Below the pieces are notes generated by a model. It was given only the letters and a program-made list of their open reading frames with translations. It searched no databases and was not told the DNA's origin. From Hydractinia symbiolongicarpus (lineage: Eukaryota; Cnidaria; Hydrozoa; Anthoathecata; Hydractiniidae), in contig NC_079880.1 of the NCBI RefSeq assembly GCF_029227915.1, positions 2,420,001-2,484,000 on the forward strand: a stretch of DNA of 64,000 bases, read 5' to 3'. Made by a program: the position numbers and the translations under genes. This document shows positions 26,891 through 39,954 of the stretch, piece by piece. Positions within the stretch are counted from its first letter, which is position 1. Every line of letters begins with the position of its first letter.

Positions 26891-28020
26891 AATTGCCGGC
26901 AAACGAAAACCCGCGTCTTCCCGTAAATCCCGGACTCGGCCCGTATAGTCAAAAGTATACAAAAAAGTACCCAGGGAGTAAACTCATTTCCCAAACGATA
27001 TTTTAAATTCATTTTCACCACTAAAACGCATGAGACTTGTAGTTTTCAGAAATGTTTTCATTTTTGATGAGACGCTTAATGTAAGTTGTTTAATCGCCGG
27101 CAAACGAAAACCCGCGATTTCCCGTAAATCCCGGGTTTGGCCCGTATAGTCGAATGTATACAAAGAAAGTACCCTGTGAGTTAACTCATTTCCAGAACGA
27201 TTTTTTAATTTATTTTTTGAACACTAAAACGCATGAGACTTGTAGTTTTCAAAAATGTTTTCATTTTTTATGAGACGCTGAATAAAAGAAGTTTAATCGC
27301 CCTCAAACGAAAACCCGAGATTTCCCGTAAATCCTGGGCTTGACCCGTATAGTCCAAAGTATACAAAGATAGTACCCAGGGAGTAAACTCATTTCCAGAA
27401 CGATTTTTTAAATTTTTTTTCACCACTAAAACGCATGAGACTTGTAGTTTTTAAAAATGTTTTCATTTTTGATGAAACGCTGAATAAAAGAAGTTTAATT
27501 GCCGGCAAACGAAAACCCGCGTCTTCCCGTAAATCCCGGACTCGGCCCGTATAGTCAAAAGTATACAAAGAAAGTACCCAGGGAGTAAACTCATTTCCCA
27601 AACGATATTTTAAATTAATTTTCACCACTAAAACGCATGAGACTTGTAGTTTTCAGAAATGTTTTCATTTTTGATGAGACGCTTAATGTAAGTTGTTTAA
27701 TCGCCGGCAAACGAAAACCCGCGATTTCCCGTAAATCCCGGGTTTGGCCCGTATAGTCGAATGTATACAAAGAAAGTACCCTGTGAGTAAACTCATTTCC
27801 AGAACGATTTTTTAATTTATTTTTTGAACACTAAAACGCATGAGACTTGTAGTTTTCAAAAATGTTTTCATTTTTGATGAGACGCTGAATAAAAGTAGTT
27901 TAATCGCCCTCAAACGAAAACCCGAGATTTCCCGTAAATCCTGGGCTTGACCCGTATAGTCAAAAGTATACAAAGATAGTACCCAGGGAGTAAACTCATT
28001 TCCAGAACGATTTTTTAAAT
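26880..28020 (-). repeat. 607-bp (3-monomer) tandem duplication
   Basis: Copy 1 is about 26880-27486 and copy 2 about 27487-28020. Private markers present in both are taatgtaagttg (27077 and 27684), cgccctcaaacg, aatcctgggcttgaccc and attttttgaacac. The first cgcgtcttcccg monomer of the window is here. That subtype becomes a regular member of the HORs to the right. Confidence 0.8.
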
Positions 28021-28804
28021 TATTTTTTCACCACTAAAACGCATAAGACTTGTAGTTTTTAAAAATGTTTTCATTTTTGATGAGACGCTGAATAAAAGAA
28101 GTTTAATCGCCGGCAAACGAAAACCTGCGATTTCCCGTAAATCCCGGACTCGTCCAGTATAGTCAAAAGTATACAAAGAAAGTACCCAGGGTGTAAACTC
28201 ATTTCCCGAACTATTTTTTAAATTATTATTTCACCACTAAAGCCCATGAGACTTGTAGTATTTAAAAATATTTTCATTTTTGATGAGACGCTGAATAAAA
28301 GAAGTTTAATCGCCGGCAAACGACAACCCGCGACTTCCCGTAAATCCCGGACTCAGCCCGTATAGTCAAAAGTATACAAAGAAAGTACCCAGGGAGTAAA
28401 CTCCTTTCCCGAACGATTTTTTAAATTATTTTTTCACCACTAAAACGCATGAGACTTGTAGTTTTTAAAAATGTTTTCATTTTTGATGAGACGCTGAATA
28501 AAAGAAGTTTAATCGCCGGCAAACGAAAACCTGCGATTTCCCGTAAGTTCCGGACTCGGCCCGTATAGTCAAAAGTATACAAAGAAAGTACCCGGGGTGT
28601 AAACTCATTTCCCGAACAATTTTTTAAATTATTATTTCACCACTAAAGCCCATGAGACTTGTCGTTTTCAAAAATGTTTTCATTTTTGATGAGACGCTGA
28701 ATAAAAGAAGTTTAATTGCCGGCAAACGAAAACCCGCCACTTCCCGTAAATCTTGGACTCGGCCCGTATAGTCAAAAGTATACATAGAAAGTACCCAGGG
28801 AGTA

Positions 28805-29007
28805 AACTCATTTCCGAAACGATTTTTTCAATTATCTTTTCACCACTAAAACGCATGAGACTTGCATTTTTCAAAAATGTTTTCATTCTTGATGAGACGC
28901 TTAATAAAAGAGGTTTAATCGCCGGCAAACCAAATCCCGCGATTTCCCGTAAATCTCGGGCTTGGCCCGTATAGTCGAATGTATACAAAGAAAGTACCCA
29001 GGGAGTA
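28805..29007 (-). repeat. S-subtype satellite monomer
   Basis: Shares ccgaaacgattttttcaatt, acttgca, taataaaagagg and aaatcccgcg with the S monomer at 3062-3264, about 25.7 kb away. Even the next unit agrees (long T run before caccac), so a block larger than one monomer was once copied. Confidence 0.8.
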
Positions 29008-29413
29008 AACTCATTTCCCGAACGATTTTTTAAATTTTTTTTTCACCACTAAAACGCATGAGACTTGTAGTTTTCAAAAATGTTTTCATTTTTGATGAGA
29101 CGCTTAATGAAAGAGGTTTAATCGCCGGCAAATCAAAACCCGCGATTTCCCGTAAATCCCGGGCTTGGCCCGTATAGTCGAATGTATACAAAGAAAGGAC
29201 CCTGTGAGTAAACTCATTTCCAGAACGATTTTTTAATTTATTTTTTCAACACTAAAACGCATGAGACTTGTAGTTTTCAAAAATGTTTTCATTTTTGATG
29301 AGACGCTTAATGAAATAGGTTTAATCGCCTGCAAAAGAAAACCCGAGATTTCCCGTAAATCCCGGACTCGGCCCGTATAGTCAGAAGTATACAAAGATAG
29401 TACCCAGGCAGTA

Positions 29414-29821
29414 AACTCATTTCCTGAAAGCGATTTTTTAATTTATTTTTTCACCACTAAAACGCATGAGACATGTAGTTTTCAAAAATGTTTTCATTTT
29501 TGATGAGACGCTGAATAAAAGAAGTTTAATCGCCGGCAAACGAAAACCTGCGATTTCCCGTAAATCCCGGACTCGGCCCGTATAGTCAGAAGTATACAAA
29601 GAAAGTACCCAGGGAGTAAACTAATTTCCCAAACGATTTTTTGAATTATTATTTCACCACAAAAGCCCATGAGACTTGTAGTTTTTAAAAAAGTTTTCAT
29701 TTTTGATGAGACGCTGAATAAAAGAAGTTTAATCGCCGGCAAACGAAAACCCGCAATTTTCCGTAAATCCTGGACTTGGCCGGTATAGTCGAATGTATAC
29801 AAAGAAAGTACCCTGTGAGTA
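29414..29821 (-). repeat. Rare monomer pair, including a 205-bp unit, with a distant twin at 60,022
   Basis: The first unit is 205 bp (29414-29618) and contains tcctgaaagcgatttttt. The second has ttttttgaattatt and caccacaaaagccc. The same two units, in the same order and with the same 205-bp length, occur at 60022-60429, 30,608 bp away. I saw these words nowhere else in the window. Confidence 0.85.
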
Positions 29822-30229
29822 AACTCATTTCCAAAACGATTTTTTAAATTATCTTTTCACCACTAAAACGCATGAGACTTGTAGTTTTCAAAAATGTTTT
29901 TATTTCTGATGAGACGCTGAATAAAAGAAGTTTAATCGCCGGCAAACGAAAACCCGCCATTTCCCGTAAACCCCGGACTCGGTCCGTATAGTCGAATGTA
30001 TACAAAGAAAGTACCCTGTGAGTAAACTCATTTCCCGAACGAATTTTTAAATTATTTTTTCACCACTAAAACGCATGAGACTTGTAGTATTTAAAAATAT
30101 TTTCATTTTTGATGAGACGCTGAATAAAAGAAGTTTAATCGCCGGCAAACGAAAACCTGCGATTTCCCGTAAATCCCGGACTCGGCCCGTATAGTCAAAA
30201 GTATACAAAGAAAGTACCCGGGGTGTAAA

Positions 30230-31560
30230 CTCATTTCCCGAACGATTTTTTAAATTATTATTTCACCACTAGAGCCCATGAGACTTGTAGTTTTTAAAAA
30301 TGTTTTCATTTTTGATGAGACGCTGAATAAAAGAAGTTTAATTGCCGGCAAACGAAAACCCGCGACTTCCCGTAAATCCTGGACTCGGCCCGTATAGTCA
30401 AAGGTATACAAAGAAAGTACCCAGGGAGTCAACTCATTTCTCGAACGATTTTTTAAATTAATTTTCACCACTAAAACGCATGAGACTTTTAGTTTTCAGA
30501 AATGTTTTCATTTTTGATGAGACGCTTAATGAAAGTTGTTTAATCGCCGGCAAACGAAAACCCGCGACTTCCCGTAAATCCCGGACTCAGCCCGTATAGT
30601 CAAAAGTATACAAAGAAAGTACCCAGAGAGTAAACTCTTATCCCGAACGATTTTTTAAATTATTTTTTCACCACTAAAACGCATGAGACTTTTAGTTTTC
30701 AAAAATGTTTTCATTTTTGATGAGACGCTGAATAAAAGAAGTTTAATCGCCGGGAAACGAAAACCTGCGATTTCCCGTAAATCCCGGACTCGGCCCGTAT
30801 AGTCAAAAGTATACAAAGAAAGTACCCGGGGTGTAAACTCATTTCCCGAACGATTTTTTAAATTATTATTTCACCACTAGAGCCCATGAGATTTGTAGTT
30901 TTTAAAAATGTTTTCATTTTTGATGAGACGCTGAATAAAAGAAGTTTAATTGCCGGCAAACGAAAACCCGCGACTTCCCGTAAATCCTGGACTCGGCCCG
31001 TATAGTCAAAGGTATACAAAGAAAGTACCCAGGGAGTAAACTCATTTCTCGAACGATTTTTTAAATTAATTTTCACCACTAAAACGCATGAGATTTTAGT
31101 TTTCAGAAATGTTTTCATTTTTGATGAGACGCTTAATGAAAGTTGTTTAATCGCCGGCAAACGAAAACCCGCGACTTCCCGTAAATCCCGGACTCAGCCC
31201 GTATAGTCAAAAGTATACAAAGAAAGTACCCAGAGAGTAAACTCATTTCCCGAACGATTTTTTAAATTATTTTTTCACCACTAAAACGCATGAGACTTGT
31301 AGTTTTCAAAATTGTTTTCATTTTTGATGAGAGGCTGAATAAAAGAAGTTTAATCGCCGGGAAACGAAAACCTGCGATTTCCCGTAAATCCCGGACTCGG
31401 CCCGTATAGTCAAAAGTATACAAAGAAAGTACCCGGGGTGTAAACTCATTTCCCGAACGATTTTTTAAATTATTATTTCACCACTAAAGCCCATGAGACT
31501 TGTAGTTTTTAAAAATGTTTTCATTTTTGATGAGACGCTGAATAAAAGAAGTTTAATTGC
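30230..31560 (-). repeat. 608-bp (3-monomer) higher-order repeat, about two copies
   Basis: The subtype order recurs at 608 bp (30250 to 30858). Shared markers are cactagagcccatgag, aatcctggactcgg with caaaggtatac, and cccagagagtaaac. The third passage (from about 31,466) keeps the first monomer but switches to the cgggcttgg/gtcgaatg type. Confidence 0.75.
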
Positions 31561-31847
31561 CGGCAAACGAAAACCCGCGATTTCCCGTAAATCCCGGGCT
31601 TGGCCCGTATAGTCGAATGTATACAAAGAAAGTACCCTGTGAGTAAACTCATTTCCCGAACGAATTTTTAAATTATTTTTTCACCACTAAAACGCATGAG
31701 ACTTGTAGTTTTCAGAAATGTTTTCATTTTTGATGAGACGCTTAATAAAAGTGGTTTAATCGCCGGCAAACGAAAACCCGCGATTTCCCGTAAATCCCGG
31801 GCTTGGCCCGTATAGTCGAATGTATACAAAGAAAGTACCCTGTGAGT
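31561..31847 (-). repeat. Satellite spacer between two HOR blocks
   Basis: About one and a half monomers of the gtcgaatg type with taataaaagtgg, similar to the monomer just right of the inversion junction (2924-2980). It contains nothing but satellite. Confidence 0.6.
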
Positions 31848-33838
31848 AAACTCATTTCCAAATCGATTTTTTAAATTATCTTTTCACCACTAAAACGCTT
31901 GAGACTTGTAGTTTTCAAAAATGTTTTCATTTTTGATGAGACGCTGAATAAAAGAAGTTTAATCGCCGGCTAACGAAAACCTGCGATTTCCCGTAAATCC
32001 CGGACTCGACCCGTATAGTCAAAAGTATACAAAGAAAGTACCCAGGGTGTAAACTCATTTCCCGAACGATTTTTTAAATTATTATTTCACCACTAAAGCA
32101 CATGAGACTTGTAGTATTTAAAAATATTTTCATTTTTGATGAGACGCTGAATAAAAGAAGTTCAATCGCCGGCAAACGAAAACCCGCGACTTCCCGTAAA
32201 TCCCGAACTCGGCCCGTATAGTCAAAAGTATACAAAGAAAGTACCCAGGGAGTAAACTCATTTCCCGAACGATTTTTTAAATTTTTTTTCACCACTAAAA
32301 TGCATGAGACTTGTAGTTTTTAAAAATGTTTTCATTTTTGATGAGACGCTGAATAAAAGAAGTTTAATTGCCGGCAAACGAAAACCCGCGTCTTCCCGTA
32401 AATCCCGGACTCGGCCCGTATAGTCAAAAGTATACAAAGAAAGTACCCAGGGAGTAAACTCATTTCCCAAACGATATTTTAAATTAATTTTCACCACTAA
32501 AACGCATGAGACTTGTAGTTTTCAGAAATGTTTTCATTTTTGATGAGACGCTTAATGAAAGTTGTTTAATCGCAGGCAAACGAAAACCCGCGATTTCCCG
32601 TAAATCACGGACTTGGCCCGTATAGTCGAATGTATACAAAGAAAGTACCCTGTGAGTAAACTCATTTCCAGAACGATTTTTTAATTTATTTTTTCAACAC
32701 TAAAACGCATGAGACTTGTAGTTTTCAAAAATGTTTTCATTTTTGATGAGACGCTTAATGAAAGAGGTTTAATCGCCGGCAAACGAAAACCCGAGATTTC
32801 CCGTAAATCCTGGGCTTGGCCCGTATAGTCGAATGTATACAAAGAAAGTACCCTGTGAGTAAACTCATTTCCAAATCGATTTTTTAAATTATCTTTTCAC
32901 CACTAAAACGCTTGAGACTTGTAGTTTTCAATAATGTTTTCATTTTTGATGAGACGCTGAATAAAAGAAGTTTAATCGCCGGCTAACGAAAACCTGCGAT
33001 TTCCCGTAAATCCCGGACTCGACCCGTATAGTCAAAAGTATACAAAGAAAGTACCCAGGGTGTAAACTCATTTCCCGAACGATTTTTTAAATTATTATTT
33101 CACCACTAAAGCACATGAGACTTTTAGTATTTAAAAATATTTTTATTTTTGATGAGACGCTGAATAAAAGAAGTTCAATCGCCGGCAAACGAAAACCCGC
33201 GACTTCCCGTAAATCCCGAACTCGGCCCGTATAGTCAAAAGTATACAAAGAAAGTACCCAGGGAGTAAACTCATTTCCCGAACGATTTTTTAAATTTTTT
33301 TTCACCACTAAAACGCATGAGACTTGTAGTTTTTAAAAATGTTTTCATTTTTGATGAGACGCTGAATAAAAGAAGTTTAATTGCCGGCAAACGAAAACCC
33401 GCGTCTTCCCGTAAATCCCGGACTCGGCCCGTATAGTCAAAAGTATACAAAGAAAGTACCCAGGGAGTAAACTCATTTCCCAAACGATATTTTAAATTAA
33501 TTTTCACCACTAAAACGCATGAGACTTGTAGTTTTCAGAAATGTTTTCATTTTTGATGAGACGCCTAATGAAAGTTGTTTAATCGCCGGGAAACGAAAAC
33601 CCGCGATTTCCCGTAAATCACGGGCTTGGCCCGTATAGTCGAATGTATACAAAGAAAGTACCCTGTGAGTAAACTCATTTCCAGAACGATTTTTTAATTT
33701 ATTTTTTCAACACTAAAACGCATGAGACTTGTAGTTTTCAAAAATGTTTTCATTTTTGATGAGACGCTTAATGAAAGAGGTTTAATCGCCGGCAAACGAA
33801 AACCCGAGATTTCCCGTAAATCCCGGGCTTGGCCCGTA
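31848..33838 (-). repeat. 1,013-bp (5-monomer) tandem duplication
   Basis: Copy 1 is about 31848-32860 and copy 2 about 32861-33838. Shared private markers are ccaaatcgattttttaaa, acgcttgagac, cggctaacg, aaagcacatgag and gtttaattgcc with cgcgtcttcccg. The gttttcagaaatg monomer in both copies carries aaatcacgg, the first appearance of a mark that is standard in the T1 subtype further right. This is the earliest block with the 5-monomer period that dominates the right half. Confidence 0.85.
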
Positions 33839-35698
33839 TAGTCAAAAGTATACAAAGATAGTACCCAGGGAGTAAACTCATTTCCAGAAAGATTTTTTAA
33901 ATTATTTTTTCACCACTAAAACGCATAAGACTTGTAGTTTTTAAAAATGTTTTCATTTTTGATGAGACGCTGAATAAAAGAAGTTTAATCGCCGGCAAAC
34001 GAAAACCTGCGATTTCCCGTAAATCCCGGACTCGGCCCGTATAGTCAAAAGTATACAAAGAAAGTACCAAGGGTGTAAACTCATTTCCCGAACTATTTTT
34101 TAAATTATTATTTCACCACTAAAGCCCATGAGACTTGTAGTATTTAAAAATATTTTCATTTTTGATGAGACGCTGAATAAAAGAAGTTTATTCGCCGGCA
34201 AACGAAAACCCGCGACTTCCCGTAAATCCCGGACTCGGCCCGTATAGTCAAAAGTATACAAAGAAAGTACCCAGGGTGTAAACTCATTTCCCGAACGCTT
34301 TTTTAAATTATTATTTCACCACTAAAGCCCATGAGACTTGTAGTATTTAAAAATATTTTCATTTTTGATGAGACGCTGAATAAAAGAAGTTTAATCGCCG
34401 GCAAACGAAAACCCGCGACTTCCCGTAAATCCCGGACTCGGCCCGTATAGTCAAAAGTATACAAAGAAAGTACCCAGGGAGTAAACGCATTTCCCGAACG
34501 ATTTTTTAAATTTTTTTTTACCACTAAAACGCATGAGACTTGTAGTTTTTAAAAATGTTTTCATTTTTGATGAGACGCTGAATAAAAGAAGTTTAATTGC
34601 CGGCAAACGAAAACCCGCGTCTTCCCGTAAATCCCGGACTCGGCCCGTATAGTCAAAAGTATACAAAGAAAGTACCCAGGGAGTAAACTCATTTCATAAA
34701 CGATATTTTAAATTAATTTTCACCACTAAAACGCATGAGACTTGTAGTTTTCAGAAATGTTTTCATTTTTGATGAGACGCTTAATGAAAGTTGTTTAATC
34801 GCCGGCAAACGAAAACCCGCGATTTCCCGTAAATCACGGGCTTGGCCCGTATAGTCGAATGTATACAAAGAAAGTACCCTGTGAGTAAACTCATTTCCAG
34901 AACGATTTTTTAATTTATTTTTTCAACACTAAAACGCATGAGACTTGTAGTTTTCAAAAATGTTTTCATTTTTGATGAGACGCTTAATGAAAGAGGTTTA
35001 ATCGCCGGCAAACGAAAACCCGAGATTTCCCGTAAATCCCGGGCTTGGCCCGTATAGTGAAAAGTATACAAATATAGTACCCAGGGAGTAAACTCATTTC
35101 CAGAACGATTTTTTAAATTATTTTTTCACCACTAAAACGCATAAGACTTATAGTTTTTAAAAATGTTTTCATTTTTGATGAGACGCTGAATAAAAGAAGT
35201 TTAATCGCCGGCAAACGAAAACCTGCGATTTCCAGTAAATCCCGGACTCGGCCCGTATAGTCAAAAGTATACAAAGAAAGTACCCGGGGTGTAAACTCAT
35301 TTCCCGAACGATTTTTTAAATTATTATTTCACCACTAAAGCCCATGAGACATGTAGTTTTTAAAAATGTTTTCATTTTTAATGAGACGCTGAATAAAAGA
35401 AGTTTAATTGCCGGCAAAGTAAAACCTGCGACTTCCCGTAAATACTGGACTCGGCCCGTGTAGTCAAAAGTATACAAAGAAAGTACCCAGGGAGTAAACT
35501 CATTTCCCGAACGATTTTTAAAATTAATTTTCACCACTAAAACGCATGAGCCTTGTAGTTTTCAGAAATGTTTTCATTTTTGATGAGACGTTTAATGAAA
35601 TTTGTTTAATCGCCGGCAAACGAAAACCCGCGATTTCCCGTAAATCCCGGGCTTGGCCTGTATAGTCGAATGTATACAAAGAAAGTACCCTGTGAGTA

Positions 35699-36104
35699 AA
35701 CTCATTTCCGAAACGATTTTTTCAATTATCTTTTCACCACTAAAACGCATGAGACTTGCAGTTTTCAAAAATGTTTTCATTTATGATGAGACGTTTAATA
35801 AAAGAGGTTTAATCGTAAGCAAACGAAATCCCCCGATTTCCCGTAAATCCCGAGCTTGGCCCGTATATTCGAATGTATACAAAGAAAGTACCCTGTGAGT
35901 AAACTCATTTCCAGAACGATTTTTTAATTTATCTTTTCACCACTAAAACGCATGAGACTTGCAGTTTTCAAAAATGTTTTCATTTATGATGAGACGTTTA
36001 ATAAAAGAGGTTTAATCGTAAGCAAACGAAATCCCCCGATTTCCCGTAAATCCCGAGCTTGGCCCGTATATTCGAATGTATACAAAGAAAGTACCCTGTG
36101 AGTA
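35699..36104 (-). repeat. S-subtype monomer followed by a partial duplicate
   Basis: 35699-35901 is an S monomer (ccgaaacgattttttcaatt, acttgcag) ending with the private words aatcgtaagc, cccccgattt and gtatattcgaatg. The next unit (35902-36104) repeats the second half exactly, but its first part begins as T2 (ccagaacgattttttaattt) before joining the S pattern at tcttttcaccac. This is a one-monomer duplication with a hybrid start. Confidence 0.8.
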
Positions 36105-36712
36105 AACTCATTTCCAGAACGATTTTTTAATTTATTTTTTCAACACTAAAACGCATGAGACTTGTAGTTTTCAAAAATGTTTTCATTTTTGATGAGACGC
36201 TTAATGAAAGAGGTTTAATCGCCGGCAAACGAAAACCCGCGACTTCCCGTAAATCCCGGACTCGGCCCGTATAGTCAAAAGTATACAAAGAAAGTACCCA
36301 GGGTGTAAACTCATTTCCCGAACGCTTTTTTAAATTATTATTTCACCACTAAAGCCCATGAGACTTGTAGTATTTGAAAATATTTTCATTTTTGATGAGA
36401 CGCTGAATAAAAGAAGTTTAATCCCCGGCAAACGAAAACCCGCCACTTCCCGTAAATCCCGGACTCGGCCCGTATAGTCAAAAGTATACAAAGAAAGTAC
36501 CCAGGGAGTAAACGCATTTCCCGAACGATTTTTTAAATTTTTTTTTACCACTAAAACGCATGAGACTTGTAGTTTTTAAAAATGTTTTCATTTTTGATGA
36601 GACGCTGAATAAAAGAAGTTTAATTGCCGGCAAACGAAAACCCGCGTCTTCCCGTAAATCCCGGACTCGGCCCGTATAGTCAAAAGTATACAAAGAAAGT
36701 ACCCAGGGAGTA

Positions 36713-37928
36713 AACTCATTTCATAAACGATATTTTAAATTAATTTTCACCACTAAAACGCATGAGACTTGTAGATTTCAGAAATGTTTTCATTTTTGAT
36801 GAGACGCTTAATGAAAGTTGTTTAATCGCCGGCAAACGAAAACCCGCGATTTCCCGTAAATCACGGGCTTGGCCCGTATAGTCGAATGTATACAAAGAAA
36901 GTACCCTGTGAGTAAACTCATTTCCAGAACGATTTTTTAATTTATTTTTTCAACACTAAAACGCATGAGACTTGTAGTTTTCAAAAATGTTTTCATTTTT
37001 GATGAGACGCTTAATGAAAGAGGTTTAATCGCCGGCAAACGAAAACCCGAGATTTCCCGTAAATCCCGGGCTTGGCCCGTATAGTCAAAAGTATACAAAG
37101 ATAGTACCCAGGGAGTAAACTCATTTCCAGAACGATTTTTTAAATTATTTTTTCACCACTAAAACGGATAAGACTTGTAGTTTTTAAAAATGTTTTCATT
37201 TTTGATGAGACGCTGAATAAAAGAAGTTTAATCGCCGGCAAACGAAAACCTGCGATTTCCAGTAAATCCCGGACTCGGCCCGTATAGTCAAAAGTATACA
37301 AAGAAAGTACCAAGGGTGTAAACTCATTTCCCGAACTATTTTTTAAATTATTATTTCACCACTAAAGCCCATGAGACTTGTAGTATTTAAAAATATTTTC
37401 ATTTTTGATGAGACGCTGAATAAAAGAAGTTTAATCGCCGGCAAACGAAAACCCGCGACTTCCCGTAAATCCCGGACTCGGCCCGTATAGTCAAAAGTAT
37501 ACAAAGAAAGTACCCAGGGTGTAAACTCATTTCCCGAACGCTTTTTTAAATTATTATTTCACCACTAAAGCCCATGAGACTTGTAGTATTTAAAAATATT
37601 TTCATTTTTGATGAGACGCTGAATAAAAGAAGTTTAATCCCCGGCAAACGAAAACCCGCGACTTCCCGTAAATCCCGGACTCGGCCCGTATAGTCAAAAG
37701 TATACAAAGAAAGTACCCAGGGAGTAAACGCATTTCCCGAACGATTTTTTAAATTTTTTTTTACCACTAAAACGCATGAGACTTGTAGTTTTTAAAAATG
37801 TTTTCATTTTTGATGAGACGCTGAATAAAAGAAGTTTAATTGCCGGCAAACGAAAACCCGCGTCTTCCCGTAAATCCCGGACTCGGACCGTATAGTCAAA
37901 AGTATACAAAGAAAGTACCCAGGGAGTA
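36713..37928 (-). repeat. Canonical 6-monomer HOR unit (1,216 bp)
   Basis: The order is T1 (cataaacg), T2 (caacacta, cccgagattt), T3 (acctgcgatt, then accaagggtgta), T6 (cgaactatttt, gtatttaaaaata), T7 (cgaacgctttttt, aatccccggc) and T8 (aaacgcatttccc, tttaccacta, cgcgtcttcccg). The next T1 starts at 37929. This 6-mer recurs, complete or altered, throughout the right half. Confidence 0.85.
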
Positions 37929-39954
37929 AACTCATTTCATAAACGATATTTTAAATTAATTTTCACCACTAAAACGCATGAGACTTGTAGATTTCAGAAA
38001 TGTTTTCCTTTTTGATGAGACGCTTAATGAAAGTTGTTTAATCGCCGGCAAACGAAAACCCGCGTTTTCCCGTAAATCACGGGCTTGGCCCGTATAGTCG
38101 AATGTATACAAAGAAAGTACCCTTTGAGTAAACTCATTTCCAGAACGATTTTTTAATTTATTTTTTCAACACTAAAACGCATGAGACTTGTAGTTTTCAA
38201 AAATGTTTTCATTTTTGATGAGACGCTTAATGAAAGAGGTTTAATCGCCGGCAAACAAAAACCCGAGATTTCCCGTAAATCCCGGGCTTGGCCCGTATAG
38301 TCAAAAGTATACAAAGATAGTACCCAGGGAGTAAACTCATTTCCAGAACGATTTTTTAAATTATTTTTTCACCACTAAAACGCATAAGACTTGTAGTTTT
38401 TAAAAATGTTTTCATTTTTGATGAGACGCTGAATAAAAGAAGTTTAATCGCCCGCAAACGAAAACCTGCAATTTCCAGTAAATCCCGGACTCGGCCCGTA
38501 TAGTCAAAAGTATACAAAAGAAGTACCTGGGGTGTAAACTCATTTCCCGAACGATTTTTTAAATTATTATTTCACCACTAAAGCCCATGAGACTTGTAGT
38601 TCTTAAAAATGTTTTCATTTTTGATGAGACGCTGAATAAAAGAAGTTTAATTGCCGGCAAACTAAAACCTGCGACTTCCCGTAAATCCTGGACTCGGCCC
38701 GTATAGTCAAAAGTATACAAAGAAAGTACCCAGGGAGTAAACTCATTTCCCGAACGATTTTTAAAATTAATTTTCACCACTAAAACGCATGAGCCTTGTA
38801 GTTTTTAAAAATGTTTTCATTTTTGATGAGACGCTGAATAAAAGAAGTTTAATTGCCGGCAAACGAAAACCCGCGTCTTCCCGTAAATCCCGGACTCGGC
38901 CCGTATAGTCAAAAGTATACAAAGAAAGTACCCAGGGAGTAAACTCATTTCATAAACGATATTTTAAATTAATTTTCACCACTAAAACGCATGAGACTTG
39001 TAGATTTCAGAAATGTTTTCCTTTTTGATGAGACGCTTAATGAAAGTTGTTTAATCGCCGGCAAACGAAAACCCGCGATTTCCCGTAAATCACGGGCTTG
39101 GCCCGTATAGTCGAATGTATACAAAGAAAGTACCCTGTGAGTAAACTCATTTCCAGAACGATTTTTTAATTTATTTTTTCAACACTAAAACGCATGAGAC
39201 TTGTAGTTTTCAAAAATGTTTTCATTTTTGATGAGACGCTTAATGAAAGAGGTTTAATCGCCGGCAAACGAAAACCCGAGATTTCCCGTAAATCCCGGGC
39301 TTGGCCCGTATAGTCAAAAGTATACAAAGATAGTACCCAGGGAGTAAACTCATTTTCAGAACGATTTTTTAAATTATTTTTTCACCACTAAAACGCATAA
39401 GACTTGTAGTTTTTAAAAATGTTTTCATTTTTGATGAGACGCTGAATAAAAGAAGTTTAATCGCCGGCAAACGAAAACCTGCAATTTCCAGTAAATCCCG
39501 GACTCGGCCCGTATAGTCAAAAGTATACAAAGGAAGTACCCGGGGTGTAAACTCATTTCCCGAACGATTTTTTAAATTATTATTTCACCACTAAAGCCCA
39601 TGAGACTTGTAGTTCTTAAAAATGTTTTCATTTTTGATGAGACGCTGAATAAAAGAAGTTTAATTGCCGGCAAACTAAAACCTGCGACTTCCCGTAAATC
39701 CTGGACTCGGCCCGTATAGTCAAAAGTATACAAAGAAAGTACCCAGGGAGTAAACTCATTTCCCGAACGATTTTTAAAATTAATTTTCACCACTAAAACG
39801 CATGAGCCTTGTAGTTTTTAAAAATGTTTTCATTTTTGATGAGACGCTGAATAAAAGAAGTTTAATTGCCGGCAAACGAAAACCCGCGTCTTCCCGTAAA
39901 TCCCGGACTCGGCCCGTATAGTCAAAAGTATACAAAGAAAGTACCCAGGCAGTA
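37929..39954 (-). repeat. Two tandem copies of the 5-monomer HOR (1,013 bp each)
   Basis: Copies are 37929-38941 and 38942-39954. The order is T1, T2, T3 (acctgcaatttccag, ggggtgta), T4 (gttcttaaaaatg, gcaaactaaaacc, aatcctggactc) and T5 (gatttttaaaattaatt, gagccttg, cgcgtcttcccg). Small differences between copies include tacctgggg versus tacccgggg and cgcccgcaaacg versus cgccggcaaacg. This is the best-defined 5-mer of the window. Confidence 0.88.

Larger units (their letters stand above)
28021..30229 (-). repeat. Divergent satellite patch with S-subtype and 205-bp monomers
   Basis: About 11 monomers with more private differences than their neighbours, for example cttgtcgttttc, aatcttggactc, acttgcatttttc, gtaaaccccgg and ggtccgtatag. 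It contains an S monomer (28805-29007) and an unusual 205-bp monomer (29414-29618). It reads as an old patch not homogenised with the flanking repeats. Confidence 0.75.

Noticed and set aside
29898-29925. Hammerhead-ribozyme-like word ctgatgag followed by gacgctgaa
   Set aside because: Some satellites encode hammerheads, so I checked. Almost all monomers have ttgatgag instead of ctgatgag, losing the invariant C. Only 6 nt separate it from gaa, too few for stem II, and no matching cleavage-site stem is visible.
35855-35880. tRNA or SINE-like box B (ttcgaat within gtatattcgaatgtatac)
   Set aside because: It is only a variant of the common gtcgaatg segment. There is no box A at the right distance, no tRNA fold, no poly-A tail and no target-site duplications.
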